Below are positions 53,486-62,019 of a stretch of 64,000 nucleotides of DNA, piece by piece. The position numbers and the translations under genes are program-made. Source of the DNA: Hyphomicrobiales bacterium (GTDB taxonomy: Bacteria; Pseudomonadota; Alphaproteobacteria; Rhizobiales; Rhizobiaceae); assembly GCA_900468535.1 (NCBI GenBank), contig UBTY01000040.1:1-64000 (forward strand), read 5' to 3'. The first letter of the stretch is position 1, and each line of letters starts with the position of its first letter. The notes beneath the pieces are model-generated. The model searched no databases. It was not told the DNA's origin and saw only the letters and a program-made list of their open reading frames with translations.

Positions 53486-53523
53486 GTCAAACGGCGGCGG
53501 TTTGCGTCACGCCGCCGTTTGAC
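53486..53523. terminator. Strong terminator between pobA and the cyclase gene
   Basis: GTCAAACGGCGGCG (53486-53499) and CGCCGCCGTTTGAC (53510-53523) form a perfect 14-bp stem with a 10-nt loop, followed by GGACTTTTATG on the plus strand. It serves the end of pobA and probably also the convergent cyclase gene. Confidence 0.8.
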
Positions 53524-53529
53524 GGACTT

Positions 53530-55125
53530 TTATGTCGTACTTGGTGTTTGTTGTTCATCGATGACGGCCATGGCTTCCACCAGCGCTGCGCGAACACGCG
53601 CACGTTCTTCGGGGTCGAGCTGTGCCGTGTCGAGGTGCAGATCGAGGCCGGCGAAATGCTCGCTGAGGACACGCAGGTTGCGATCGGCTCCAACCAATCC
53701 GTTGACCGCATAGGGCACGATCTCCCGCTGGATACCCTTCATGGTGATCGGCGGGAGCGGTGTCGCGTCGACGATATCCTTCACCAGCGCGTAGGTTTCG
53801 TAGCTGATGACGATCTTCCCACCCTCGGCTATCGACTGCAGCCGTGCGGCCAGGTTGGCCTCGGCGCCGATGATCGTGTAATCCATGCGGTCGTTGCTGC
53901 CGAAATTGCCGACGTTGCAGTAACCGGAGTTGATGCCCATTCGGACGACGAACGGCTCTTCCGTGCCGTCGAGCCTCCATTTTTCCTTGAGCTCTCCGAG
54001 ACGCCGCTGCATGTCGACAGCCATACGAAGACACGCTTTCGCGTCCTCGACGGCACCGTTGGTTTCCGGATCGCCGAAAAAAACGAGCACGGCGTCACCG
54101 ATAAACTTGTCGAGCGTGCCGCCATGCTTGAGCGCGATCGCCGCCATCTCGGTCAAGTATTCATTGAGCATTTCCGTCAGGGCCTCCGGCTGCAACCGTT
54201 CCGCGGTGGCCGTGAAGTCCTTGATATCAGAGAAGAAGATGCTCAGCCGCTTGCGCTCCGTCTGAACGACGACGTCCTTCTGGCCGCTGAAAATGCTCTT
54301 GTAGACCTGGGGCGAGAGATAACGCGAAATCTTCATCGAGATGCTGGCGAGGAATTCGTTGGCCGATTCCAGCTCGCGGTTGAAGCCCTGGATCAGCGCG
54401 GTCTGCCGCTGCTGGAAGATGATAAAGCCGATGCCGAGCGCGGCCATGCAGAGAAAATAGAGCAGCAGATATTTGAACGCGAAAACGTTGCGCGCAAACG
54501 GCTGCTTGATGATGACCTCCTGGATGCCGCGCACATCACCGACCTTCCAGTCTGTCTTCGGGCTTTCCGGATGGGTGTTGTGACATGCCACGCATGCCTT
54601 CCCCATGATGACGGGTGTCACCAGCCGAAAAGTGTTGGTGAAGCCGCTGCGGGTGATTTCAGTCGGTGTCTGCTTCGGATCTCCGCGCAATGCGGTCAGT
54701 GCATTCGTCTCGAACGCGTCGAGAGGATGCGGCGCGCGCCGCTTGAACGGCAGGTCGGAAAGAAAGCGATAGGTGATGTTGGCCTGCTGCTGGCGGATCA
54801 CATCGCCGAGTTCCAGAGAAAGCGTGGCGGGGATAGGGATTGCGCCGGGGATCTCGGCATATTCGTGCGTGACCACCGTTCCGGCGTCGTCGCCGGCCGC
54901 ATGCGCCGCAAGAATCCGTCCGACGACATTGCTGGCGTAGTAGGAGCGGATGCTAGTGATCAGCGAGCTCATGTCCTCGGCCTGGCGTTTGACCGCGCCC
55001 TGCGAGAGGGTGCTGACGTCAAGCCAGACGGCAACGGGCAATCCCGCCAGCATCGCCAGGATCATGAAGGTGATGAAGTATCCTGACTTTCGCGCGATGT
55101 GACCGCGATCCGCTCCGTATGCCAC
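53530..55125 (-). CDS. Adenylate/guanylate cyclase with heme-c-type sensor domain
   Basis: The product (531 residues from GTG 55125) has TM1 at about 17-36, a periplasmic domain of about 175 residues (Tll0287-like/DUF3365) with a c-type heme motif CVACH at about 178-182, TM2 at about 219-237, and a cytoplasmic class III nucleotide cyclase domain. That domain has FFSDIKDFTATAERL (metal-binding Asp about 300), FIGDAVLVFFGDPE (second Asp about 344) and MGINSGYCNVGNFG. Cyclase activity is likely; ATP versus GTP preference is uncertain. The heme may sense redox state or a gas. GTG 55125 is preferred because GAGG lies just upstream; GTG 55170 is the alternative. It sits between pobA and pcaQ. Confidence 0.87.
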   Translation of the reverse strand: MAYGADRGHIARKSGYFITFMILAMLAGLPVAVWLDVSTLSQGAVKRQAEDMSSLITSIRSYYASNVVGRILAAHAAGDDAGTVVTHEYAEIPGAIPIPATLSLELGDVIRQQQANITYRFLSDLPFKRRAPHPLDAFETNALTALRGDPKQTPTEITRSGFTNTFRLVTPVIMGKACVACHNTHPESPKTDWKVGDVRGIQEVIIKQPFARNVFAFKYLLLYFLCMAALGIGFIIFQQRQTALIQGFNRELESANEFLASISMKISRYLSPQVYKSIFSGQKDVVVQTERKRLSIFFSDIKDFTATAERLQPEALTEMLNEYLTEMAAIALKHGGTLDKFIGDAVLVFFGDPETNGAVEDAKACLRMAVDMQRRLGELKEKWRLDGTEEPFVVRMGINSGYCNVGNFGSNDRMDYTIIGAEANLAARLQSIAEGGKIVISYETYALVKDIVDATPLPPITMKGIQREIVPYAVNGLVGADRNLRVLSEHFAGLDLHLDTAQLDPEERARVRAALVEAMAVIDEQQTPSTT

Positions 55126-55338
55126 GATAAACCTCGTCAAGATTGATCCAGGCCAGCGCTGAACAGCCACGACACGCGGATCGCAGTTTGGCGCCGCCTG
55201 CCCACTCTGTCATGCACCGGTAGTTCTGCCACGCATGTCGGCGAAGAGCCGTTCCCGCAATGCAATATCGAGAGGAGCATGCGTTACTCCACGCCGTCAA
55301 CCGCACCATCGGTCCAATTTTGGAGGTATCTCGAGTGA

Positions 55339-55767
55339 CTAGACCTTACGAAACTCCAGTTCGTAGACGACTTCCTCGCCGTTCTTCGGATCAACGCCGG
55401 GCGCACCGGTGATCGAGAGGCGGCTTCCGTCGATGGAAAAGGGTCTGATCAGGTCGCTGACGCCCCAGGCGGGGTTCCAGCTTGCGTCGACATGATGGAC
55501 GACGCGCCCGTTCTCGTATGTGTAGGTCCCGGCATAGGCGAGCATCGAGTCAAACAGAGCAGCCTTCTCGGCATCACTGGGTACCGCCCCCTTCAAGGCC
55601 GGTCTGTCCCGCCTGACGACGACCGCCATCACCCGCCCGTCCGGTTGATAGGACAGATATCCGACAGGATCGGGACCCATCGCATCCGTGACGGCGCCCG
55701 AGGCGACCGCCCGCCGCTTCCACGAGATCATTCTCCATGTCCCATGCAATGCTGCAGCACTTCCCAT
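55339..55767 (-). CDS. Lipocalin-like domain protein
   Basis: The 142-residue product starts MGSAAALHGTWRMISWKRRA and has the lipocalin-like pattern: GTWRMISW, GPDPVGYLSYQPDGRVMAVV, YAGTYTYENGRVVHHVDASW and the C-terminal LRL/ELEFRKV strand. It probably forms a small beta-barrel for a hydrophobic ligand in the cytoplasm. GAGG precedes the ATG at 55767. It is divergent from nothing and lies between the cyclase gene and pcaQ on the same strand; functional link to aromatic metabolism is unknown. Confidence 0.85.
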   Translation of the reverse strand: MGSAAALHGTWRMISWKRRAVASGAVTDAMGPDPVGYLSYQPDGRVMAVVVRRDRPALKGAVPSDAEKAALFDSMLAYAGTYTYENGRVVHHVDASWNPAWGVSDLIRPFSIDGSRLSITGAPGVDPKNGEEVVYELEFRKV

Positions 55768-55834
55768 GGTCCCCTCCCTCGTGCGCAGTTCACGCACATA
55801 GATTAGCACGACCAAACATAAGCGAACAGGCTGC

Positions 55835-56764
55835 CTAAGCGCTCTCGACAGCGGCAACCTCGGCGGCCTCCCGGATCGTCTGCATCAGGATCGATTGCGG
55901 AAGCGAAGGGATGGCATCGGTTCGCATGGTGAGGCCGACAGGCCCACGGGTCTCGGTCGTGTCGATCGGCAGCACGCGGAGGACGCCATCGCTGACATCC
56001 GAGGCAACCACACCGCTCGAGATGATCCAGATCGCATCGCTTTTGCGAACGAAGGCTCGCCCAAAGGCGTCGGACACGGTCTCGATCTGGTTCGGCAGGC
56101 TCGCGACGCCGTTGGCGATCAGGAAACTCTCGACAAACGGCCTGATGATCGAGGCTCTCGTCGGCATCAGGACGGTGTAATCGCCGAGGTTGGCGAACAG
56201 GGATTGGCGTGCCTCCAACAGTGGATGACCCGCCCGGACCGCAAACACCACCTGCTCGGAATACAGATGTTCGAACGAGAAGCCGGCCATCTTTTCCGCG
56301 CTGGCAAGCCGGCCGACGACCACATCGAGATCGCCGACCCTCAGCTGTTCGAGAAGAACGGCATTCTCGCCGGTAACGATCTTGATCCGGCTCCAGGTGT
56401 TCTCTTTCAGGAAAAGCTCCATGGCGCGCGGCATGATCCGGGTCGATACCGTCGGAAGCGCACCGATGCGGATGGGTGGCGCTTCGCCGAAACGCTCCTG
56501 CGATACGGAATCCAGTCCCTGTCGCAGGGCAGTCAGCGCAGCGCCGGCATGCCGCAGGAACACCTCGCCATAGCGCGTGATCTTGATGCCGCGCCCGTCA
56601 CGCTCGAAAACATCGACGCCCAGGACCTCTTCGAGTTCACGGATCGTCTTCGTAACCGCCGGCTGGCTGACGTGCAGCAGTTCCGCGGCCTTCATCACGC
56701 TTTTCTGGCGCGCGACCTCGACAAATGTCTGCAGATGGCGAAACTTCACGCGACTATCGATCAT
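55835..56764 (-). CDS. pcaQ: LysR-type activator PcaQ
   Basis: The 309-residue product matches PcaQ, the activator of pcaDCHGB, with N-terminal FRHLQTFVEVARQKSVMKAA, helix-turn-helix LHVSQPAVTKTIRELEEVLG and a LysR ligand domain. In S. meliloti and Agrobacterium the coinducer is beta-carboxy-cis,cis-muconate or its lactone. The gene is divergent from pcaD. I chose the start at 56764 (MIDSRVKFRHL) over 56773 because the likely PcaQ operator overlaps the earlier ATG, and homologues start there. It may repress its own transcription. Confidence 0.92.
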   Translation of the reverse strand: MIDSRVKFRHLQTFVEVARQKSVMKAAELLHVSQPAVTKTIRELEEVLGVDVFERDGRGIKITRYGEVFLRHAGAALTALRQGLDSVSQERFGEAPPIRIGALPTVSTRIMPRAMELFLKENTWSRIKIVTGENAVLLEQLRVGDLDVVVGRLASAEKMAGFSFEHLYSEQVVFAVRAGHPLLEARQSLFANLGDYTVLMPTRASIIRPFVESFLIANGVASLPNQIETVSDAFGRAFVRKSDAIWIISSGVVASDVSDGVLRVLPIDTTETRGPVGLTMRTDAIPSLPQSILMQTIREAAEVAAVESA

Positions 56765-56771
56765 GGATTTC

Positions 56772-56787
56772 ATAACCTTATAGTTAT
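56772..56787. promoter_or_regulatory. Candidate PcaQ operator between pcaQ and pcaD
   Basis: ATAACCTTATAGTTAT has ATAAC and GTTAT as a perfect 5-bp inverted repeat. The left half equals that of the PcaQ site reported for S. meliloti (ATAACC-N4-GGTTAA), and four of six bases of the right half match. It lies 120 bp upstream of the pcaD start and just upstream of pcaQ, fitting activation of pcaD and autorepression of pcaQ. Confidence 0.65.
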
Positions 56788-56906
56788 CGAAAGGCCATGA
56801 AATATCATTTTACCTAACCAGATTAAACATCCAATTTGTCAATGGGTCTGCGCGTAGCGGTGGCAGTCGAAAGACTGGCTAAGGCAGCGCAGAGAGGAGA
56901 TTTGCA

Positions 56907-57716
56907 GTGCAGTTTGCTCATATCAACGATATCGCCATTCACTATCAGCTGATCGGCGCCGCCGCCGGCAAGCCCGTGATCGTCTTCGCCAATTCGCTTG
57001 GCACCGACTTCCGTATCTGGCGCGACGTTATCGTGCGCCTGGCCGGCGATTACGCGATCGTTCTCTACGATATGCGCGGGCACGGGCTTTCCGATGTCGG
57101 CCAGGTGCCCTACTCGATGCAGGACCATGCCTCCGATTTGATCGGCCTCCTGGATCTGCTGTCGGTCAAGCAGGCCTTCATCTGCGGCCTTTCGGTCGGC
57201 GGACTGATTGCGCAGGCGCTCTATGAGCAGCGGCCTGATCTGGTGCGCGGCCTCATCCTCTGTGACACCGCTCATAAGATCGGCACCACGGAAAGCTGGA
57301 ACTCCCGCATCGCGACGGTCGCCAGCAAAGGCATCGGCAGCATCGTCGATGGCGTGATGAAACTGTGGTTCACGCCGGCATTCCGTCGTCCCGAGAACAC
57401 CGCCTATCACGGCTACTGCAACATGCTCGTCCGGCAGCCGCTGGAGGGGTATATCGCTACCTGCGAAGCGATCCGCGATGCCGACTACACGGTTGCGGCC
57501 ACCCGGATTGGCGTTCCGACGATCTGCATCGTCGGCGATCAGGACGGCTCGACGCCGCCTGAACTCGTCAAGTCCACCGCCAAGCTTATTCCAAACGCCC
57601 GTTTCGAGATCATTCGCGATGCCGGGCATATCCCCTGCGTGGAACAGCCCGAAGCCCTGACGGCAGTCATCCGCGCATTTATCGATTTCGCATTGCATGG
57701 AGAAAAGAGCCCATGA
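56907..57716 (+). CDS. pcaD: 3-oxoadipate enol-lactonase PcaD
   Basis: PcaD hydrolyses beta-ketoadipate enol-lactone to beta-ketoadipate. The 269-residue alpha/beta hydrolase has VIVFANSLGTDFRIWRDV, YDMRGHGLSD, nucleophile CGLSVGGLIAQAL, acid VGDQDGSTPP and His in DAGHIPCVEQP. Translation starts at GTG 56907 with GAGGAG 7 nt upstream. First gene of pcaDCHGB, overlapping pcaC by 4 bp (ATGA). Regulated by PcaQ through the operator at 56772-56787 (inferred). Confidence 0.95.
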   Translation: MQFAHINDIAIHYQLIGAAAGKPVIVFANSLGTDFRIWRDVIVRLAGDYAIVLYDMRGHGLSDVGQVPYSMQDHASDLIGLLDLLSVKQAFICGLSVGGLIAQALYEQRPDLVRGLILCDTAHKIGTTESWNSRIATVASKGIGSIVDGVMKLWFTPAFRRPENTAYHGYCNMLVRQPLEGYIATCEAIRDADYTVAATRIGVPTICIVGDQDGSTPPELVKSTAKLIPNARFEIIRDAGHIPCVEQPEALTAVIRAFIDFALHGEKSP

Positions 57717-58117
57717 GTGAACTCCACGAGCCATCGGAACGCTTCGAGCAGGGAATGGCTACCCGCCGCGCCGTGCTGGGCGACGCCCATGTCGACCGCG
57801 CCGAGGCCAGTTCGACGCCATTCGACAAGCCTTTTCAGGATCTGATCACCGAAGCCGCCTGGGGGCATGTCTGGTCCCGCCCGACGCTGACAAAGCGCGA
57901 ACGGTCGATCGTGACCATCGCGCTCCTCGCCGCTCTTGGGCAGGATGACGAGGTGGCGATGCATGTCCGCGCCACCGCCAACACCGGTGCCTCGCGAGAC
58001 GACATCTGTGAGGCGCTGCTGCACGTGGCGATCTATGCCGGCGTTCCCGCCGCCAATCACGCCATCAAGATCGCCAAGCATGTTTTCGAACAGATGGACG
58101 CCGGAAAGGCGGCCTGA
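57713..58117 (+). CDS. pcaC: 4-carboxymuconolactone decarboxylase PcaC
   Basis: PcaC decarboxylates 4-carboxymuconolactone to the enol-lactone used by PcaD. The 134-residue product has EAAWGHVWSRPTLTKRERSI and MHVRATANTGASRDDICEAL, the signature of the carboxymuconolactone decarboxylase family, and a normal length for a free-standing PcaC (not fused to PcaD as PcaL). It overlaps the pcaD stop (ATGA at 57713), implying coupled translation, and precedes pcaH by 10 bp. Confidence 0.95.
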   Translation: MSELHEPSERFEQGMATRRAVLGDAHVDRAEASSTPFDKPFQDLITEAAWGHVWSRPTLTKRERSIVTIALLAALGQDDEVAMHVRATANTGASRDDICEALLHVAIYAGVPAANHAIKIAKHVFEQMDAGKAA

Positions 58118-58127
58118 AAGGCATAGG

Positions 58128-58877
58128 ATGTCAGATCTACCGAACCGCAAGCCCGAAACCGGTGCCTTTTTCGCCCGCGACCGCGAATGGCACGCGCCGG
58201 CCTTCACGCCAGGCTACAAGACATCGGTCCTGCGCTCACCGCAGCGCGCGCTGCTGTCGCTGGATGGCACGATCTCCGAGATCACCGGCCCGGTCTTCGG
58301 CCACTCTATGATCGGCGAACTGGACAACGACCTGATTCATAATTTCGCCAAGCCGGGCGAGAGCGCCATCGGCGAGCGGATTGTCGTTCACGGCCGGGTG
58401 CTGGACGAACGTGGGCGACCGGTTCCCGGCGCGCTCGTCGAATTCTGGCAGGCGAATGCAGGTGGCCGCTATCGTCACAAGAAGGAAAGCTATCTCGCCG
58501 CCATCGATCCGAATTTCGGCGGTTGCGGACGCTGCGTTACCGACGAATATGGCCAGTATTCCTTCCGCACTGTTCGACCTGGCGCCTATCCGTGGCCGAA
58601 CGGCGTCAACGACTGGCGGCCTGCCCATATCCATTTCTCCATCTTCGGCCACGGCTTCGCCCAGCGCCTGATCACGCAGATGTATTTTGAAGGGGATCCG
58701 ATGATCTGGAAGTGTCCGATCGTCGGAACCATCCCGGACAAGCGGGCCATCGAACAGTTGATCGCGCCCCTCGACTGGGGCAACACGATCCCGATGGACG
58801 CGCGCGCCTACAAATTCGATATCGTGCTGCGCGGCCGCCGCTCGACGATGTTCGAGAACCGGATGGAGGGCAACTGA
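58128..58877 (+). CDS. pcaH: Protocatechuate 3,4-dioxygenase beta subunit PcaH
   Basis: PcaH carries the ferric iron site of protocatechuate 3,4-dioxygenase, which opens the ring to beta-carboxymuconate. In the 249-residue product the four iron ligands are visible: Tyr115 (AGGRYRHKK), Tyr154 (RPGAYPWPN) and His167/His169 (WRPAHIHFS). The start at 58128 follows AAAGG and lies 10 bp after pcaC; the longer frame over pcaC is a shadow. Its stop overlaps the pcaG start by one base. Confidence 0.95.
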   Translation: MSDLPNRKPETGAFFARDREWHAPAFTPGYKTSVLRSPQRALLSLDGTISEITGPVFGHSMIGELDNDLIHNFAKPGESAIGERIVVHGRVLDERGRPVPGALVEFWQANAGGRYRHKKESYLAAIDPNFGGCGRCVTDEYGQYSFRTVRPGAYPWPNGVNDWRPAHIHFSIFGHGFAQRLITQMYFEGDPMIWKCPIVGTIPDKRAIEQLIAPLDWGNTIPMDARAYKFDIVLRGRRSTMFENRMEGN

Positions 58878-59491
58878 TGGTACAGGAACTCGGCTACCTC
58901 AAGGAAACGCCCTCGCAGACGGCGGGCCCCTACGTACACATCGGACTGACCCCGAATATCTGCGACATCGGCGGCGTCTACGAAACCGACCTCGGCTCCG
59001 TCATGGTCAACGACAAGACGCTTGGCGAGCGCATCACAATAACCGGCCGGGTTCTCGATGGCGCCGGTGCACTGGTCCGCGATGCCGTCATCGAGATCTG
59101 GCAGGCTGACAGCACCGGTCTCTACAACAGCCCATCCGAAATGCGTGGCACGGCTGATCCGAACTTCACCGGCTGGGGTCGTTGTGCGACCCGCGCCGAA
59201 GACGGTGTCTTCTCCTTCGAGACGATCAAGCCCGGCCGCGTTCCTTTCAAGGATGGGCGCAAGATGGCGCCGCACATCACCGTCTGGATCGTCGCGCGAG
59301 GCATCAACATCGGCCTGCATACGCGCATGTATTTCCCGGAGGAAGCGGAGGCGAACAAGGCCGATCCCCTGCTCCTGCGCATCGAGCATCGCGAGCGTGT
59401 CGATACCCTGATCGCCAGCCGCGAGGGGTCGACATATACTTTCGATATCAGGCTCCAGGGCGACAGGGAGACCGTGTTCCTGGATATCTGA
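58877..59491 (+). CDS. pcaG: Protocatechuate 3,4-dioxygenase alpha subunit PcaG
   Basis: PcaG is the alpha subunit of the dioxygenase, structurally like PcaH but without iron ligands. The 204-residue product starts MVQELGYLKETPSQTAGPYV, typical for the family, and holds AVIEIWQADSTGLYNSPSEM and the C-terminal strand RLQGDRETVFLDI. ATG 58877 overlaps the pcaH TGA (TGATG), giving a 1:1 supply of subunits. It is followed by pcaB after 74 bp. Confidence 0.95.
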   Translation: MVQELGYLKETPSQTAGPYVHIGLTPNICDIGGVYETDLGSVMVNDKTLGERITITGRVLDGAGALVRDAVIEIWQADSTGLYNSPSEMRGTADPNFTGWGRCATRAEDGVFSFETIKPGRVPFKDGRKMAPHITVWIVARGINIGLHTRMYFPEEAEANKADPLLLRIEHRERVDTLIASREGSTYTFDIRLQGDRETVFLDI

Positions 59492-59565
59492 GCCGCCGGC
59501 AGCGCGGGCATCTTGCAACGAACCCGTTCCGGGCGCAGTAAGAGGTGCCCGCGAGAAAGACGCCG

Positions 59566-60624
59566 ATGACCACCTCACCTTTCGACCACCCCTTCCTGTC
59601 CGGCCTGCTCGGTGACGAGGAAATGAAATCCTATTTCTCTGCAAAGGCGGACATCCGCGCGATGCTGGATTTCGAGGCCGCGCTTGCCAGGGCCGAGGCT
59701 GTTCACGGCGTGATTTCGCATGATGCCGCCCGCCATATCGGAAACGTCTGCGCCACCTTCGAACCTGATATATTGCAGCTCAGAACAGCGACAGCCCGTG
59801 ACGGTGTCGTTGTCGCCGATCTCGTCAAGCAGCTTCGCAGCGCGGTTGGAACTCCGTTCGCGGAATGCGTCCACCTCGGAGCCACGAGCCAGGATGTGAT
59901 CGACACCAGTCTGATGATCCGCCTGAAGGCGGTTGCGTTCCTCTTCGCAAACAGGCTGTCGCACGTCGCCGGTCGCTTGGACCATCTTAACACAGAGCAG
60001 GGTCAGAATGTCCTGATGGGGCGAACCCGTATGCAGGCGGCGATACCAATCACCGTGTCGGATCGCCTGCGAGCGTGGCGCGCACCGCTCGACGGATATC
60101 GCGACAGGCTGACGGAACTTCGCTTCGCTCTGCAGTTCGGCGGTGCCGCCGGCACCCTCGACAAACTCGGTGACGACGCGGTCGCGGTGCGGGCATCGCT
60201 CGCGCAGGAGCTTGGCCTTTCAGACATGCCTCAATGGCAAAACCAGCGCGGAGCCATCGCGGATTTTGCCAACCTGCTCTCGCTCATCAGCGGAAGCCTC
60301 GGCAAATTCGGCCAGGATATCGCGCTTCTGGCGCAAGCGGGTGACGAGATCGAGCTTTCAGGCGGCGGCGGATCCTCCGCCATGGCACACAAGCAAAACC
60401 CCGTCGCCGCAGAGACGCTCGTCGCGCTTGCCCGCTTCAACGCAACCCAGCTTTCCGGGATGCATCAGTCGCTTGTGCACGAACAGGAGCGATCGGGCGC
60501 TGCCTGGACGCTGGAGTGGATGATCCTGCCGCAAATGGTTATGGCTACGGCTGCGTCGTTGCGACTGGCGATCGACCTAGCCGGCAATATCAAGCGGATC
60601 GGCCCCTCGAATCATAACCAATAA
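59566..60624 (+). CDS. pcaB: 3-carboxy-cis,cis-muconate cycloisomerase PcaB
   Basis: PcaB cyclises beta-carboxy-cis,cis-muconate to gamma-carboxymuconolactone. The 352-residue product belongs to the fumarase/aspartase superfamily: TSQDVIDTSLMIRLK, then the signature loop GGGGSSAMAHKQNPVAAETL. Bacterial PcaB is often about 350-450 residues, so this is a shorter rhizobial type. The start at 59566 is preferred; GTG 59545 is in frame. Last gene of pcaDCHGB. The end of the gene overlaps a candidate PcaQ site. Confidence 0.94.
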   Translation: MTTSPFDHPFLSGLLGDEEMKSYFSAKADIRAMLDFEAALARAEAVHGVISHDAARHIGNVCATFEPDILQLRTATARDGVVVADLVKQLRSAVGTPFAECVHLGATSQDVIDTSLMIRLKAVAFLFANRLSHVAGRLDHLNTEQGQNVLMGRTRMQAAIPITVSDRLRAWRAPLDGYRDRLTELRFALQFGGAAGTLDKLGDDAVAVRASLAQELGLSDMPQWQNQRGAIADFANLLSLISGSLGKFGQDIALLAQAGDEIELSGGGGSSAMAHKQNPVAAETLVALARFNATQLSGMHQSLVHEQERSGAAWTLEWMILPQMVMATAASLRLAIDLAGNIKRIGPSNHNQ

Positions 60625-60629
60625 ACTAT
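60614..60629. promoter_or_regulatory. Weak candidate PcaQ operator upstream of pcaM
   Basis: ATAACCAATAAACTAT begins with the exact left half ATAACC of the S. meliloti PcaQ site; the right half is poor (two of six). It lies 114-129 bp upstream of pcaM and overlaps the end of pcaB. Control of pcaMNVWX by PcaQ is established in S. meliloti; the site here is only a candidate. Confidence 0.4.
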
Positions 60630-60742
60630 GCATTCTGCCTTTTATTTCATTTTACATTACCGTTTTGGATGAGACACAATCACTACACGTTTAGCTTCGA
60701 GCTAATCCGGCGTGGGAGTGCGCCACAGCAATGGGAGGATTT

Positions 60743-61915
60743 ATGAAAAAGTTTGTCTTGGCCGCCGTCGCGGCAGTCGTCATGAGCACAGCGGCTTACG
60801 CCGACACGATCAAGGTTGGCGTCGTCGGGCCGTTCTCGGGTCCGTTTGCCTTGCAGGGCAAGAACTTCAAGGCCGGCATTGACGCCTACATGGCTTTGCA
60901 TGGCGACAAGGTCGGCGAGAATACCGTCGAGGTTATCTATCGCGACCTTCCCGCGGCCGACCCGGCACAGTCCAAGGCGCTGGCGCAGGAACTGGTCGTC
61001 AAGGAAAAGGTCCAGTATCTCGCCGGCTTCTATTTCACGCCGGATGCCATGGCCGTAACGCCAATCCTGAAGCAGGCAAACACGCCACTCGTCATCATGA
61101 ACGCCGCGACCTCCGCGATCGTCACGAAGAGCCCGCTTGTGGTTCGCACCTCGTTCACGACCTGGCAGACCTCGACGCCGATCGCCAAGGTTGCCCATGA
61201 TGCGGGCGTCAGCAAGGTCATCTCTGTCGTCAGTGATTACGGCCCGGGTGTCGACGCTGAAAACGCATTCAAGGCTGCCTTCGAGAAGGAAGGCGGGCAG
61301 GTCGTCGAGGCGATCCGCATGCCGCTCTCGACCAACGATTTCAGCCCGATCATGCAGCGCATCAAGGACTCCGGCGCGCAGGGCGTTTTTGCCTTCCTGC
61401 CATCCGGTCCGACGACGCTCGGCTTCGTAAAGGCCTATAACGAGAACGGCCTCAAGGCTGCCGGCATCAAGTTTTTTGCTCCGGGCGACCTGACGCAGGA
61501 ATCCGACCTGCCGGCGCTTGGAGAGGCCGCCCTCGGCATCCAGACGACCTTCCATTATGCCGTCTCGCATGACTCGCCCGAAAACAAGGCGTTCGTAGAG
61601 GCAGCCTCCAAGGCAATCGGCAACAAGGCCGAGCTCTCCTTCCCGGCCGTCGGCGCCTATGACGGCATGAATGTCATCTACAAGATGATCGAGGCGACCG
61701 GCGGCAAACAGGACGCGGCGAAGGCCGTCGAAGCGGTCAAGGGTCTGTCCTGGATCAGCCCGCGCGGCCCGGTTTCCATCGATCCGGAAAGCCGTCACAT
61801 CACCCAGAATATCTACCTGCGTGAAGTCACCAAGGCTGATGACGGCACATACTACAACAAGGAAGTCCAGACCTTCGAAAAGCAGGGCGACCCTGGTCTC
61901 GCCGCCGCGAAGTAA
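60743..61915 (+). CDS. pcaM: Protocatechuate ABC transporter substrate-binding protein PcaM
   Basis: This 390-residue periplasmic binding protein of the branched-chain amino acid (LivJ) family has a signal peptide (MKKFVLAAVAAVVMSTAAYA, cleaved before DTIKVG) and the family start VGVVGPFSGPFALQGKNFKA. Order and position after pcaB match the S. meliloti pcaMNVWX protocatechuate-inducible transporter, so a role in protocatechuate uptake is likely. The ATG at 60743 follows GGGAGG; the ATG at 60731 lies on that site. A stem-loop follows. Confidence 0.88.
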   Translation: MKKFVLAAVAAVVMSTAAYADTIKVGVVGPFSGPFALQGKNFKAGIDAYMALHGDKVGENTVEVIYRDLPAADPAQSKALAQELVVKEKVQYLAGFYFTPDAMAVTPILKQANTPLVIMNAATSAIVTKSPLVVRTSFTTWQTSTPIAKVAHDAGVSKVISVVSDYGPGVDAENAFKAAFEKEGGQVVEAIRMPLSTNDFSPIMQRIKDSGAQGVFAFLPSGPTTLGFVKAYNENGLKAAGIKFFAPGDLTQESDLPALGEAALGIQTTFHYAVSHDSPENKAFVEAASKAIGNKAELSFPAVGAYDGMNVIYKMIEATGGKQDAAKAVEAVKGLSWISPRGPVSIDPESRHITQNIYLREVTKADDGTYYNKEVQTFEKQGDPGLAAAK

Positions 61916-61954
61916 AGGCTGAACTGCCTTCAATATCTGCAGCGGATCTGAAAT

Positions 61955-61980
61955 GCCTGGAACGCGCAAGCGCTCCAGGC
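61955..61980 (+). other. Stem-loop between pcaM and pcaN
   Basis: GCCTGGA (61955-61961) pairs with TCCAGGC (61974-61980), and GCGC (61964-61967) with GCGC (61970-61973), forming a long stem with a 2-nt bulge. No T-run follows. Such stems between a binding-protein gene and its permease genes often protect the upstream mRNA and raise binding-protein output. Confidence 0.55.
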
Positions 61981-62019
61981 TCCAGAGCGGACCCGCTCGA
62001 ACAGCATCGGGATAGCCTC

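Noticed and set aside
53548..55086. 512-codon open frame antisense to the cyclase gene
   Set aside because: Shadow frame; the minus-strand protein has clear cyclase and heme motifs.
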